A DNA stretch of 64,000 nt. Origin: Saccharomyces mikatae IFO 1815. Taxonomy: Eukaryota > Ascomycota > Saccharomycetes > Saccharomycetales > Saccharomycetaceae. The translations under genes and the position numbers were made by a program. The stretch spans positions 62,001-126,000 of the forward strand of contig NC_079270.1 of NCBI RefSeq assembly GCF_947241705.1. Direction: 5' to 3'. The first letter of the stretch is position 1; every line of letters begins with the position of its first letter. This document shows positions 1-10,266 of the stretch, in pieces. The notes under the pieces are model-generated. The model had not been told where the DNA came from. It was given only the letters and a program-made list of their open reading frames with translations, and ran no database searches.

Positions 1-967
1 TGTGGAAAAAACGAAGCAATTCGGTGGTCAACATGATGCTTCGAAAGTGTTTCTATGCAACTCAGGTACGGAAGCAAATGAAGCTGCTTTGAAATTTGCA
101 AAGAAGTACGGTATAATGAAAAGTGCTAGTAAGCAAGGAATTGTTGCTTTTGAGAACTCTTTTCATGGACGTACTATGGGCGCTTTATCTGTTACCTGGA
201 ATAGCAAATATAGAACTCCCTTTGGTCATCTAATCCCGAATGTCTCTTTCTTAAATTTGAATGATGAAATGACCAAATTACAAAGTTATATCTCTACCAA
301 AAAAGATGAAATTGCAGGTTTAATTATTGAACCTATACAAGGTGAGGGGGGTGTTTATCCAGTAGAAATTGAAAAGCTAACCGCATTGAAGAAAATATGC
401 CAGGATAATGATGTCATTGTCATCCATGATGAAATTCAATGTGGTTTAGGCCGTTCAGGTAAGCTATGGGCTCATGCCTATTTGCCAAGAGAAGCACATC
501 CAGATATTTTTACATCTGCCAAGGCACTGGGCAATGGGTTCCCAATTGCCGCCACCGTCGTCAATGAAAAAGTTAACAATGCTTTAACAGTTGGCGATCA
601 CGGTACTACTTATGGTGGGAATCCGTTGGGCTGTTCTGTAAGTAACTATGTCTTGGATACTATAGCAGACGAGGCTTTCTTGAAACAAGTTTTTAAAAAG
701 GGTGAAATTTTGCAAAAGCGTTTACGTGAAATTCAAGCCAAATATCCAAATCTGATAAAGACTATCAGAGGTAAGGGTTTGATGCTTGGCGCTGAATTTG
801 CTGAACCACCTGCTGAAGTCATCAAAAAGGCTAGAGAGTTGGGTCTTTTGATCATCACCGCTGGTAAGAGTACGGTCAGATTTGTTCCCGCCTTAACCAT
901 TGAAGACGAGCTAATCAATGAAGGGATGGACGCCTTCGATAAAGCCATTGAAGCCGTGCACGCTTAG
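1..967 (+). CDS. ARG8: Acetylornithine aminotransferase, 5' end cut off by window
   Basis: Class III PLP-dependent aminotransferase that converts N-acetylglutamate semialdehyde to N-acetylornithine in the mitochondrial matrix, a step of arginine synthesis. The window holds about 321 C-terminal residues of a protein that is 423 long in S. cerevisiae, so the mitochondrial presequence and about 100 residues lie to the left; the first full codon (GTG at 2) is internal. Visible family marks are [12 protein letters not shown], the FHGRT loop, [12 protein letters not shown] with its cofactor-contacting Asp, and SAKALGNG, whose Lys (codon 521-523) should form the Schiff base with PLP. It runs towards CDC33. 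Assignment is firm from sequence and gene order. Confidence 0.97.
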   Translation, partial: VEKTKQFGGQHDASKVFLCNSGTEANEAALKFAKKYGIMKSASKQGIVAFENSFHGRTMGALSVTWNSKYRTPFGHLIPNVSFLNLNDEMTKLQSYISTKKDEIAGLIIEPIQGEGGVYPVEIEKLTALKKICQDNDVIVIHDEIQCGLGRSGKLWAHAYLPREAHPDIFTSAKALGNGFPIAATVVNEKVNNALTVGDHGTTYGGNPLGCSVSNYVLDTIADEAFLKQVFKKGEILQKRLREIQAKYPNLIKTIRGKGLMLGAEFAEPPAEVIKKARELGLLIITAGKSTVRFVPALTIEDELINEGMDAFDKAIEAVHA

Positions 968-1101
968 ATGCATTCTATGTTTATTTATCACATGTAGATC
1001 GTCCTATTTCCATTATAATATTGTATTATATATGCTAATTAGTCAAATGTATAAAGTGACATAGTAAATATGGAGTAATTTTATTTTTTTTCTTATTTTT
1101 A

Positions 1102-1132
<31 letters not shown>

Positions 1133-1271
1133 CTATTTTTTGACTTTCTTTCTCTTTTAATATGATGAATTTATACATGCATTCTAACTAGTAGAATGTA
1201 TATATATTATATTATGATTATATATAACTTTAATTAAAATAACAATTATCTTAAGAAAAATTTAGACTATC
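968..1271. other. ARG8/CDC33 convergent 3' region with a T-rich hexamer repeat
   Basis: The gap between two converging genes holds no gene. At about 1082-1130 there is a T-rich tract made of about six copies of ATTTTT, followed by AT-rich sequence. Such tracts are common in yeast 3' regions and may help set the two poly(A) sites or exclude nucleosomes; that role is inferred. Confidence 0.6.
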
Positions 1272-1913
1272 TTACAAGGTGATTGATGGTTGAGGGTGTC
1301 TACCATTGGCACTGGAATGTGGGAAGAACTCCAAATGCCCGTCATCGGTTAATTTTAAGACTTGCTTGAATTTACCGCCAATTCTCAATAGTGGTTCTTT
1401 ATCTTCAGATTTGGTCCATAAGGCGAACTTGTTACCACCTTTTCTAATGCTTAAAACAACACCGTTGATTTGAGAGTCGTCTTCATCAATGGTTTCACCA
1501 ATAACTGCTAGTAAAGTTCTTAGCCATAATTCGTCGATATCAGCGCCTTTACCTCTAAGTTGAAAAGACCATTTACCACCCTTAGCATTGGCTTCGTCTT
1601 CCCATTCAGGTCTAACATCATTACGAAAAACATGGTAATCTGATTTCAATGGCAATTCGTGTGGCTCAGGAATATTTTGAATGATAGCCCAGAATTCTTC
1701 AACAGTTTGGAAAGAAGTTACAGGACGCAAGAGATCAGACCACGACTCAGATTTATCAACGGCTGGCTTCGTATACCATAAAGTCCATTTAGTGTTCAAT
1801 GGGTGCTTGACATCGAAGTGAGCACTGTCACTCAAAACAGTCTTTGGAGTAGTTGTAGTATCATCGACTGAAACGTTTTCTTCAAACTTCTTGCTAACTT
1901 CTTCAACGGACAT
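1272..1913 (-). CDS. CDC33: Translation initiation factor eIF4E (mRNA cap-binding protein)
   Basis: Binds the 5' cap of mRNA in the cytoplasm and, with eIF4G, starts cap-dependent translation. The 213 residues equal the S. cerevisiae length and differ from it by about one residue as I recall it, a sign of very strong constraint. The cap-stacking tryptophans are present (Trp58 in SESWSD and Trp104 in RPEWEDE, with Glu105 beside it). An acidic, flexible N-terminus of about 35 residues precedes the core. The start is the only sensible one, at MSVEEVSKKF. It converges on ARG8 and its promoter abuts the 3' end of RTC1. Confidence 0.98.
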   Translation of the reverse strand: MSVEEVSKKFEENVSVDDTTTTPKTVLSDSAHFDVKHPLNTKWTLWYTKPAVDKSESWSDLLRPVTSFQTVEEFWAIIQNIPEPHELPLKSDYHVFRNDVRPEWEDEANAKGGKWSFQLRGKGADIDELWLRTLLAVIGETIDEDDSQINGVVLSIRKGGNKFALWTKSEDKEPLLRIGGKFKQVLKLTDDGHLEFFPHSSANGRHPQPSITL

Positions 1914-2228
1914 TTTTCTTCCTTTCTCACTAGTTTCCAGACAAAAATGCTTTTATTTTTCGTAAAGATCCTAGGAAGCACTCAAACACTACCACAAAAA
2001 TATATTCACAATATAAATCGAAGTTTAATACCACCTCTTGCAATGTAGAACTCTCTTTATCAGGCAGGTATTACATTAAACTCTATTGACGACGAAAAGA
2101 AAAATTTTTCTTTTCGAAGAGGGTAATAACCTATTTACCCTGCTTTTATTGTCGGGTAATTTTTTCCTTTAAACGATTTAACTTAACAATAGTGATGATT
2201 TCCTTAAACTATATATTGCATAACTGAC
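1914..2228. other. CDC33 promoter / RTC1 3' end
   Basis: RTC1 ends at 2229 and CDC33 starts at 1913, both on the minus strand, so this 315-bp gap must hold the RTC1 terminator and the whole CDC33 promoter. The main visible signal is the cluster of Reb1-like motifs listed separately. Confidence 0.6.
2121..2159. promoter_or_regulatory. Cluster of Reb1-like sites
   Basis: A full CGGGTAA lies at 2153-2159, with a TTACCC core at 2135-2140 and GGGTAA at 2121-2126. CGGGTAA is the known Reb1 consensus, and Reb1 both clears nucleosomes and stops Pol II by roadblock. The position between the RTC1 stop and the CDC33 start would suit both jobs. Binding is inferred from motif match only. Confidence 0.5.
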
Positions 2229-5200
2229 TTAGATGAAAGCAACACCAGGGCAACCGCCGGGACATTCGTGTTCATTTTCGTTGAGAAACCATTCTTGTAT
2301 GCACTGGAAATGACCCTCGTGTCCGCAGGGAAGAATGACCATAGTGAGTTTCTTCAAAGGTCTTTCACAGAGGACACAAAGCGTATTCTTCTTCTTACAG
2401 GAATCGCAATACCAGTATCCGAACTTGTCCATTATCTTCTTATTTCCTGTTTGTTGAGCTTCTGCCCGAAGGGTTTCTTTAGAGCTTTCGTTCGTAATTA
2501 GCTCACCACAGCGTTCACAAAACAGTCGAATGGAAGATTGGTCACCTTCTGATCCCATTATGTCTTCAAACGGGCAGTATTTTAGCACATCGGCAGCGAT
2601 GCCGAATAGTTCATACCGATGCAGCAACAACAAGAAGTGTGAAATCGCGTCTTTGGCAATATTAGTTTCCGTTATTTGATATATGGTTTGGAAAAGAAAT
2701 AGAATATTCACTGTCAATACGACATTCCCAGTTTCGGTAGCTTGTTTGTAAAGTTGTTTGATGAGTTTTTTGGTATCCCACGGTGGATCTTCAGCAACTT
2801 GTCTACATTTGGCAAGTTTTTTTGTCAATGAAGAAGACAGTTTTTCTCTAGCAATGCTCTCTGGGCGTGATAAAGCATGCCCAGGCGATCCAATTGTTGG
2901 TACGGTTTGGGAAGAAAGTTTTTTGAAAGCCTCTAGTTGGGAGGTCGTCGTGGCATAGCTTTGTAACGATGATACTTTACTACGTGGGCTCACACTATTG
3001 TAAACAAACCTAGGAGATATATTATCCTCTTCAATACCTGCATCTGTATCTGCATTGTAGCCATTGGGAGAATGTAACATAAACGTATCTATAAAAGACT
3101 TACGGTGCTTTCGGTTTTGTAATATTGGTATGCTTTTGGCGATTGGGGATGTACGAGGATGCGCTGATTTGATTGATGAATCATGAGGTTGTTCTTGTTG
3201 CTGTTCATGCTCCTCTTCCTCTATGATCACATCCTCATTCACAGCTTCTCCCATTTCACCCCTAGATTTACAATGTTGACTCTGAAGCTCTTTTAATTTT
3301 CTTAAAACTTCATCTGATCCATCACTTGATTGTGTATACGTGATTCTTTCTGTATTTGCAAGCTGTTCTTTAAGTTTGGAGATAGGTTTATTTTCGGTTT
3401 CACTTAGTCGATCATAGCTTCCCTGAAATGCCAGTGGTCTTTCTTCTATCAATGATTCTGCACCGCTTGTCCCGTCACCGCCTTCCTCTGTGGAGTCTTT
3501 TCCTGTCCGCAGGTTTTCTCCTGTTTCGAAGTCGGAACTTTCATTGATATCCATATTGGATGCTTCATCAGATGAGCCTGGCGAAGAGGTCATCCATTTC
3601 AAGTCCCATAGTAATGAATCTCTAATTAAGATCCAGATTTTGAAATTGGTTAGATCATCTATGGAAAGATAAACTGATGCGTTATGTGTTGCAATAGATA
3701 CCAAATCTATTAGTGTTTGCATTTTATTTTGCAATTCTGCTTCCATGTTTTTGTCGATCTTCCTAGATCCACCATGGCTTTGCTTATTTGTAGAAACGGA
3801 AGAAATACTTGATCTGACATCCTTTTCTTCAAAGTCCTTGGAACCCTTTGAATTCCTCTTGGATTGTTTGCTATTTCCTTTTTGATTCATTAACGTAGCC
3901 CATGTATTATTTTCTGGAAAATTGTATTTTTTCAGAAGATGGCTTTCGATTATCTTGTCATCATCGTCATCACTACCGCTATCATAATCCTTAGTCAAAT
4001 TTTCCTTGGTAACAGCAATGCTATCTACTTTTTTATATATTGCATCAATGCTATTTGCACCATTTTGTTCTTGAATGTACGAAAACTTAAGCTGTCGAGC
4101 CAAAAATTTGAACCTTTCTACTGGTGAATAACGCATGGAAAAGCTTTGAGAAACTGTGCCATTTTTACCTAGATGTGCGATTTTAGCCAATCTGATGTTA
4201 TTAAAAATTTGCGGTATATCTAAAGTGATGATACAAGGAGGTTCGATAGCAATTTCTTCTTTATTTTCAGCTTGTGGTGTCAAAGATGTCAACGATGCGG
4301 AAGAGCTGTTAAATGACGATGCACCAGATGTTAATGTTAAACTTTTCGTACTGAAAGTTGGACCTGCTTTCAAAACAGGTGGTCTTTCCGGCGCAAACCC
4401 TGTCAATCCAGTATGACTAAACCCCTTTTTTATCCCACCAATTATACTTTGGTTTTCTGAATTGCTGTTTTTCATATTTTTAGTTGAAACCGGATGTTTC
4501 TTCCCTGTGGCAGTCGAAATAGGTTGAAGCTCTGGTTCTGATAGTTCATAGGAGCCTATTTCCTGATCAACTGAAAGTAAACCGTTACCATCTAAATCCC
4601 TCCAAGTTGTTGTATTTTTGCTCAAATTGTCCAACACTGTCGGCTCTTTGCTAATATTCCAACCATTAATACGGGTTCCCTTATCGATATTAAAGATGAG
4701 ATTTTCATCCCACCACACTAATCCTAAGGAAGGAGTTTCTGATAGGAGAATATGCTTTGGAATATACTTCCTTGCTAAAGAATAGACACGAACTTCCGCT
4801 TCGTCTCCCATAGAAGACATTCCCAATAACGAATTGTATATATTCTTGCTATAAGCGGGCTTGAACTTCAATTTAGTAACAGGGTAACCTGTATTGATCG
4901 TGAGTTTTGGAAAAGCTAGTGAACTACTGTTGTTGAGGGACGTATTAGGTGTGTGCAACGAGGGAGAGTTTCCGTAATTGAGTACTGTGTTCTCAGCAAC
5001 ATTAACATTATCACCAACATACCAAAGGCAGCATTTTCCATCTCTACCACCCGTAGCAATGTATTCCTGATGGGGGTGCCAATTCAAACAAAGTCCAGGT
5101 CCTGTGTGAGCATTTAATTTTTTCTCGTATTGTGCAGGCTGTCGAAGATCAAATTTTAATAAATAACCTGAATCATGTATAGAAGCAAATTTATAACCGC

Positions 5201-6209
5201 TTTTAGAGTTACCATATGTTGATGTCCCTTGTTCACTCTTAGTTGCAAAATTATAGCCAGGCATCCATTTAACATCTCTGATAGAATCGGATGCTGTATT
5301 TATGCTAATATCAGATCTATTTGAGCTTTTAGGTTTATTGGAACGTAGATCCCATATTTTGACGCAGCTATCTTGTCCGCCGCTAATTAATAGGTTTGAT
5401 TCAACCATATTAAAGTCAAAACTATTGATTGATCTTGTATGTTCGTATAAAGAAGTTATCAAAGGATTGTCTATCGAGGAACTTTTATTGAGATCATATA
5501 TGGATATTGCAGTAGAATTGTTACACACTGCGATACAGTTTTTGTAGTTATTGAACCCAGTCTTGACGTCCGCAATTGTACTGAATTTGTTCTGTCTTGT
5601 TCTTTTGCTTAATTTGGGCAAAAGTGATGTCGTCCCTCTTGTTGAGGTGTTGTTACTGGGTGCTATAAAATCATGGACACACTTAATGGACCTGTCTGAT
5701 GGCGAAAATTGATAAAACCCCAAATGGGTCTTACCTGCACAAATAAGTCCGTTGAGGCTTGGATCATTTACTTTGGCTATACTAGATAATTCTTTATCCA
5801 CTTTGGTGGAGTAAATGAATCCTGATGACTTTCTTGTATTTGTATTGTTAACATTTTTCTTTGTTTTGACCTTCATATTTGACTTGTTGCTTATGCTTCC
5901 AGCTTTTTTTATGTAGGGGCTCTTATCATAGGGCACATTGTTATCGTTGAACGAACCAGTTCTATGACTCTCAGGCATATATATGCCGTTACTGTAAGAA
6001 AAAGTAGGAGTCAGGTTTGGTCTCCGTATAGAGTCCAATACTGATGTTTGTCCACTGTTTGAATAATGATTCACCCGAAAAGAAGAATTAATGCTTGACG
6101 AAGATCCAAGGAATTCGCTCTTGCTCAAAGAACAAACGTTCCTATTTTTTGGTATCGGGGTACTTCCCTTAGGAATTGACGCATTTTCCATATGTGTAGA
6201 TAAGCTCAT
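2229..6209 (-). CDS. RTC1: SEA complex WD40/RING subunit Rtc1 (Sea2)
   Basis: Subunit of the vacuole-associated SEA complex (SEACAT part, counterpart of human WDR24 in GATOR2), which acts upstream of TORC1 in amino-acid signalling. The protein is 1326 residues, against about 1341 in S. cerevisiae. A basic, Ser/Asn-rich N-terminus is followed by WD40 repeats over roughly residues 130-560 (for example GGQDSCVKIWDLRS and TGGRDGKCCLW), a long low-complexity middle with an acidic Asp run, and a C-terminal RING-like zinc domain with CERCGELI, CDSCKKK, CVLCERP and CGHEGHFQC. I chose the Met at 6207-6209 (MSLSTHMENAS) because the family starts there; ten in-frame codons upstream, from 6239, are probably leader. 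Confidence 0.95.
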   Translation of the reverse strand: MSLSTHMENASIPKGSTPIPKNRNVCSLSKSEFLGSSSSINSSFRVNHYSNSGQTSVLDSIRRPNLTPTFSYSNGIYMPESHRTGSFNDNNVPYDKSPYIKKAGSISNKSNMKVKTKKNVNNTNTRKSSGFIYSTKVDKELSSIAKVNDPSLNGLICAGKTHLGFYQFSPSDRSIKCVHDFIAPSNNTSTRGTTSLLPKLSKRTRQNKFSTIADVKTGFNNYKNCIAVCNNSTAISIYDLNKSSSIDNPLITSLYEHTRSINSFDFNMVESNLLISGGQDSCVKIWDLRSNKPKSSNRSDISINTASDSIRDVKWMPGYNFATKSEQGTSTYGNSKSGYKFASIHDSGYLLKFDLRQPAQYEKKLNAHTGPGLCLNWHPHQEYIATGGRDGKCCLWYVGDNVNVAENTVLNYGNSPSLHTPNTSLNNSSSLAFPKLTINTGYPVTKLKFKPAYSKNIYNSLLGMSSMGDEAEVRVYSLARKYIPKHILLSETPSLGLVWWDENLIFNIDKGTRINGWNISKEPTVLDNLSKNTTTWRDLDGNGLLSVDQEIGSYELSEPELQPISTATGKKHPVSTKNMKNSNSENQSIIGGIKKGFSHTGLTGFAPERPPVLKAGPTFSTKSLTLTSGASSFNSSSASLTSLTPQAENKEEIAIEPPCIITLDIPQIFNNIRLAKIAHLGKNGTVSQSFSMRYSPVERFKFLARQLKFSYIQEQNGANSIDAIYKKVDSIAVTKENLTKDYDSGSDDDDDKIIESHLLKKYNFPENNTWATLMNQKGNSKQSKRNSKGSKDFEEKDVRSSISSVSTNKQSHGGSRKIDKNMEAELQNKMQTLIDLVSIATHNASVYLSIDDLTNFKIWILIRDSLLWDLKWMTSSPGSSDEASNMDINESSDFETGENLRTGKDSTEEGGDGTSGAESLIEERPLAFQGSYDRLSETENKPISKLKEQLANTERITYTQSSDGSDEVLRKLKELQSQHCKSRGEMGEAVNEDVIIEEEEHEQQQEQPHDSSIKSAHPRTSPIAKSIPILQNRKHRKSFIDTFMLHSPNGYNADTDAGIEEDNISPRFVYNSVSPRSKVSSLQSYATTTSQLEAFKKLSSQTVPTIGSPGHALSRPESIAREKLSSSLTKKLAKCRQVAEDPPWDTKKLIKQLYKQATETGNVVLTVNILFLFQTIYQITETNIAKDAISHFLLLLHRYELFGIAADVLKYCPFEDIMGSEGDQSSIRLFCERCGELITNESSKETLRAEAQQTGNKKIMDKFGYWYCDSCKKKNTLCVLCERPLKKLTMVILPCGHEGHFQCIQEWFLNENEHECPGGCPGVAFI

Positions 6210-6484
6210 AATATTTAACTGCAAATACCAAATGCCCAACTAGGTTTCAACCAACAACGGCTGCCATTAATGTTATCAATCAGTTTTCCTCTTTCAGTAA
6301 TCAACTGCTTTTTATCAATGATTCTGACAAATAAAAGTGAACGTTCCGAGATAGAAAATTTTAAAGTGCACCGACTATGCATACCTCGATACTCAACTGT
6401 AACATGTAAAAGGATTCCTTAAGGAAACCAAAAAAGCTTCTGAGAGTTGACAATAGACTTTTAAACATTGTCAAAGGTATCAGC
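6210..6484. promoter_or_regulatory. RTC1/BSC6 divergent promoter
   Basis: This 275-bp stretch separates two genes transcribed away from each other and must contain both promoters. I see no strong TATA box or well-known activator motif in it. Confidence 0.5.
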
Positions 6485-7978
6485 ATGAATGACTCCACGG
6501 CTTCACTAGGTGTAGATGATTACGGAATACATAATACAGAAGTTTCTCACCATAACCCGATAGAATTAAAAAATTTGATATCACCATCAGATTCCAGAAG
6601 ACATTCTCAAGACCAAGATGGGCTACATGGTAATACAAGTTTGGTTAAGGAAATTGACTGGCATGGCGAAACGGTTAAAACATATCCACTAAACTATCAA
6701 ACTGTTCCACTAGTAAAGATGCAAGTGATAGCATGCTTGATTATGTTCATAGTCTTTGGCATGAACGATCAAACGGTAGGTGCATTACTTCCGACACTAA
6801 TTGAATATTACCATATATCCCGGGTAGATGTCTCAAACATCTTTATAGTCCAATTATGTGGTTATGTAGTGGCCTCTTTATCTAATGAGAAATTGAATAA
6901 GCACTTTGGTATGAGGGGTGGCATGCTTCTAGCAGCCGCTCTTTGTATAGTATTCCTTATTGTGTTAGCATCTGCTCCATCCAATTTTTATGTCTGTATG
7001 TTCTGCGGTCTTCCTCTTGGTTTGGGTATCGGCATCTTAGATTCTACTGGTAATGTCTTAATGGGTAGTCTTTTGGTTCATAAGAATGAACTCATGGGTA
7101 TCATGCATGGTCTTTATGGAGCTGCAGCTATGGTTACTCCGCCACTGGTTTCATACTTTGTTGAATGGGGTCACTGGTCTTTTTTTTTCTTTATTCCCCT
7201 GTTCTTTTCTATAATAGGCATGACTGTAATCTTCCCAGCTTTCAAATTCGAGACTGCAAGTAAATACGATTACCTCTGCTCTATGGAAAACAAAGAACAT
7301 AACAATGACGTAGAAGAAATAGGTGATGACTTGCAGATTGAATCTAGCAAGACAAGTCCAGGATTCTTTGAACTTTTAAGAAATCCCGCTATTTTCTTGT
7401 ACTCGCTGTATTTGTTCCTTTACTTAGGTGCTGAAATTACAACTGGTTCATGGTTCTTTAGTTATTTATTAGAAACAAAATCAAGTAACAAGGTCGCCAT
7501 GTCGTACATAGCCGCATCATTTTGGACAGGCTTGACTGTAGGCAGGTTATGCCTAGGATTTGTTACTGAGAGATTTTTTGAGAACGAATATAGAGCAAGC
7601 AAAACGTACGCTTTTCTAACATTATCTTCATACACATTATTTGTGCTTGTTGGGTCGATCAATTCGAATTCAGCTTTCTATTTCCTTGTGTTATTTTTAG
7701 TTGTTTTCTCCTGTGGCACGTTTATTGGACCGCTGTTTCCAAATGCAAGTATAGTTGCCTTACAAGTGCTACCAAAGAGATTACATGTGAGTGGTGTTGG
7801 TGTTGCCGTTGCTGTTGGTGGCTGTGGTGGTGCAGCCATTCCATATTTGGCTGGTGTTATTGCACACACAGTAGGAATTAAGTATATTCCGCCACTGTGT
7901 TGGATAATGGTTGCATTATTTACACTGGAATGGACGTTGTATCCCAAATTTATCAAAGGACATGATGAGCATTTTTAG
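6485..7978 (+). CDS. BSC6: Major facilitator superfamily transporter, Bsc6-like
   Basis: Multi-pass membrane protein of 497 residues, the same length as S. cerevisiae Bsc6. A hydrophilic N-terminus of about 75 residues is followed by roughly 12 hydrophobic segments in two halves, split by a charged loop near residues 260-290, which is the major facilitator layout. Substrate and cellular role are unknown. The S. cerevisiae gene was collected as a candidate for stop-codon readthrough. Here the frame ends with two adjacent TAG codons (7976-7981), then seven codons to a third TAG. It is divergent from RTC1 and converges on PFK27. Confidence 0.93.
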   Translation: MNDSTASLGVDDYGIHNTEVSHHNPIELKNLISPSDSRRHSQDQDGLHGNTSLVKEIDWHGETVKTYPLNYQTVPLVKMQVIACLIMFIVFGMNDQTVGALLPTLIEYYHISRVDVSNIFIVQLCGYVVASLSNEKLNKHFGMRGGMLLAAALCIVFLIVLASAPSNFYVCMFCGLPLGLGIGILDSTGNVLMGSLLVHKNELMGIMHGLYGAAAMVTPPLVSYFVEWGHWSFFFFIPLFFSIIGMTVIFPAFKFETASKYDYLCSMENKEHNNDVEEIGDDLQIESSKTSPGFFELLRNPAIFLYSLYLFLYLGAEITTGSWFFSYLLETKSSNKVAMSYIAASFWTGLTVGRLCLGFVTERFFENEYRASKTYAFLTLSSYTLFVLVGSINSNSAFYFLVLFLVVFSCGTFIGPLFPNASIVALQVLPKRLHVSGVGVAVAVGGCGGAAIPYLAGVIAHTVGIKYIPPLCWIMVALFTLEWTLYPKFIKGHDEHF

Positions 7979-8439
7979 TAGCAGAGACTCAATGGGCGTT
8001 AGTGTCGAAATTTTGTTGCATTTATGAAAAGAATCACGGTAAAAAGTAAATAGAAAAAGAAAAATATAGGAGGCAATCTATTAAAGAAAAGAAGTTAAAA
8101 CAACATATGGAACTTTTTAATATATAGTATACATAATGACTCTCTCAGTTCCCTACAAATAGATATAACCTTAAAAAATTAATACTATCTGGAGTCTATA
8201 AAGAACTTTTTGAAGCTGTTGCAAAAGCAAAAGCGAAGAGTATGGTAGCCCCTCAAGGAATGATATAATGTAACTAGAGATATCAAAGAAAACTGCGGAA
8301 GAATAAAAAAAAAGAATGCGAAAAGGTCGTAAAGATAGTCATTAAAAGGCGAGAGGAAAATAAGAGTTTTTCAGGAACGGGGGATCATAAGTATCATAAA
8401 GGAGATATAGCCACAATGCGGCGGTAGTGAGATATTGTT
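7979..8439. other. BSC6/PFK27 convergent 3' region
   Basis: A 461-bp AT-rich gap between converging genes. It contains A-rich runs and possible poly(A) signals, but I see no gene, RNA or repeat in it. Confidence 0.5.
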
Positions 8440-9633
8440 TCAAGCAAGTCCATTACTTTCAATTAGGCTTTGTAAATCATTGAAAAATTCATCATTAACC
8501 ACCGAATCTAACGTAGTCATGGTTTTGTCGGAGCTATTTTCAAACTTTTCAAAAAACAATTTAACAGCATCTATATATTCAAAGCCAAACATTTGAGAAT
8601 AGTGATTGATGAAATTTTCAATAACCATAACAGTGTCCCTGATTTGTTTGCCACAGGTTGAAGGGTAATGGCTCTGGTTTAAAGAATTTGGTTCTACAAT
8701 ACCAGCATTTATCACATTGAAAAAAAATAAGCTCGTATCTATTTCTTCATGTTGGCTGATGTATCGATGAATTTGGTTGAACTCGTCTTGCGAGAAAGGT
8801 GTGAATTGAGAATAGTAATGTTTTAATCTCTTCGCGAAATCCTTGATGGCTAGTTCATATGGTTTATCTAAGTAGTCCTCGTTAAACGATTTGTTGTGAA
8901 TGTTGTATTTTATAAAGTCTTTATTGAAACAAGATACCTGTAGGATGATGGGCACTAAATTAAAGGTGGAAAGCTCATCTGTATTGAATGAACAAATCTC
9001 TTCGAATATAAATTTCCTTCTTTCAATGGTAGAATTTGTGGCGTCGAAGATTCCAACATCACAGTCATCGTTGTTAATTTCATGAAATAGCTTTTGTAAT
9101 GTGATTCTGGCGTATGTTTCCTTTTTATCATTATTTTTCGGATTAAACAAGTCTTCCGATGATGTGTTTGACAGAAGCAGGGGCTTTGAAATTGTGGCGC
9201 AACTAATTTGCCTTCTTATCTTACCGGCATTAAAAACTTTGCAACGTAAAGAGTTAGTTAACGGATTATTTTTCAAACATTGAATCAAATGAGAAGAAAT
9301 GGTAGACTTTCCAGTAGCTGGTAAGCCGATTAAGACGATCATAAACTTGTTAATTTTTCCATTTGTATACGTAACGTGTCCATTTTCTCTTTTGTAATTT
9401 AGTGTGATAGGGAGATGTAACGCGTCGTTAGAAATTAGCCTAGGAACTTCTGCAGATAGCAGTGAATTTTTGTGATTACTATAAAAATCAGAATCTTGGC
9501 AATCCAAAGTGGCTCTGTCGAGGGATGCACTTGAATAGCTGTTACCAGTGTTGAGCGAAAAAAGAGAATTCGAGGAATTATATTCCGAAGTCAAATATCC
9601 ATCGTGAGAGTCTGAATCGGAAGAACCACCCAT
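8440..9633 (-). CDS. PFK27: 6-phosphofructo-2-kinase
   Basis: Makes fructose 2,6-bisphosphate from fructose 6-phosphate and ATP, a signal that raises glycolysis and lowers gluconeogenesis. The protein is 397 residues, as in S. cerevisiae. A Ser/Asn-rich regulatory N-terminus comes first; the kinase domain opens with P-loop GLPATGKST at about residues 103-111. FNAGKIRRQ and the later GIFDATNST are conserved kinase segments. No fructose-bisphosphatase domain follows, as expected for this isoform. I took the Met at 9631-9633 ([10 protein letters not shown]), the family start; the ATG two codons upstream (9637-9639) is the alternative. Its upstream region is long (633 bp), in keeping with a sugar-regulated gene. 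Confidence 0.96.
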   Translation of the reverse strand: MGGSSDSDSHDGYLTSEYNSSNSLFSLNTGNSYSSASLDRATLDCQDSDFYSNHKNSLLSAEVPRLISNDALHLPITLNYKRENGHVTYTNGKINKFMIVLIGLPATGKSTISSHLIQCLKNNPLTNSLRCKVFNAGKIRRQISCATISKPLLLSNTSSEDLFNPKNNDKKETYARITLQKLFHEINNDDCDVGIFDATNSTIERRKFIFEEICSFNTDELSTFNLVPIILQVSCFNKDFIKYNIHNKSFNEDYLDKPYELAIKDFAKRLKHYYSQFTPFSQDEFNQIHRYISQHEEIDTSLFFFNVINAGIVEPNSLNQSHYPSTCGKQIRDTVMVIENFINHYSQMFGFEYIDAVKLFFEKFENSSDKTMTTLDSVVNDEFFNDLQSLIESNGLA

Positions 9634-10266
9634 TTTCAATCTTCCTGTGGAAAGTAAACGTTCGTAATTCCTCTTCCTTTTTTTTGTATCTATAATATTG
9701 AAAATCGTGTGTTATTTATTTCGAGGGTGCAAAACTCGAGTGAACTTAGGGCAGATTTGAAAGTGTAAGTAACGCGCTCTTTAAATATTATCTGTATGGT
9801 GTTGTTCTCGCTTATGATCGTATTCGATCTTTTAACACACTCGAAAAAAAAGAATAAATTGGTTTCTATGACTTTCGACGAAATCGTCTCTCGAAAAAGC
9901 ATACCTTCTCTTATATAAGCTAATCTTTCACACGAAAAGCCGAGTTATCCAATTTACTCTTTTAATTTTTTTCATTATCAATCGATCCCGATGCCCAGAA
10001 GAGAAAAAGAAAAAAATGGAAGACAATTTCCGTTGCAGACTCATAGGTGCGCGATTTCTGTGCGAAGGTGGGGCAAGTGTGCCTGGAAGTTCGGCAAAAT
10101 ACGTCAACTTTCTTTTGTGTATATTCCGATAAGCTTTAGTTCGTATTTTTTTCCGTTCCGAGGGAGGTGCACGGGCGAATTACCACGTGACGACTATACG
10201 ATGTATCGCCCCGGAAAATGTATATAGTTACATAAGTGGGATATACTAGTGAGGCCATAGGAAAGA
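9634..10266. promoter_or_regulatory. PFK27 promoter / MED7 3' region
   Basis: A gap of 633 bp between two minus-strand genes. The part near 9634 is the PFK27 leader and promoter and the part near 10267 is the MED7 terminator. The middle (about 10020-10220) is richer in G+C than usual for an intergenic region and carries one E-box (listed separately). Short open frames here look like chance. Confidence 0.5.
10184..10191 (-). promoter_or_regulatory. Cbf1-type E-box CACGTGAC
   Basis: CACGTGAC reads GTCACGTG on the minus strand, which matches the Cbf1 consensus RTCACRTG. It lies about 550 bp upstream of PFK27 and about 75 bp beyond the MED7 stop. The motif is seen; binding by Cbf1 or another bHLH factor is inferred. 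Confidence 0.4.

Noticed and set aside
9991-10227. A 78-codon frame in the PFK27/MED7 gap
   Set aside because: No homologue recognised and it lies in the PFK27 promoter region with an E-box; composition is not protein-like.
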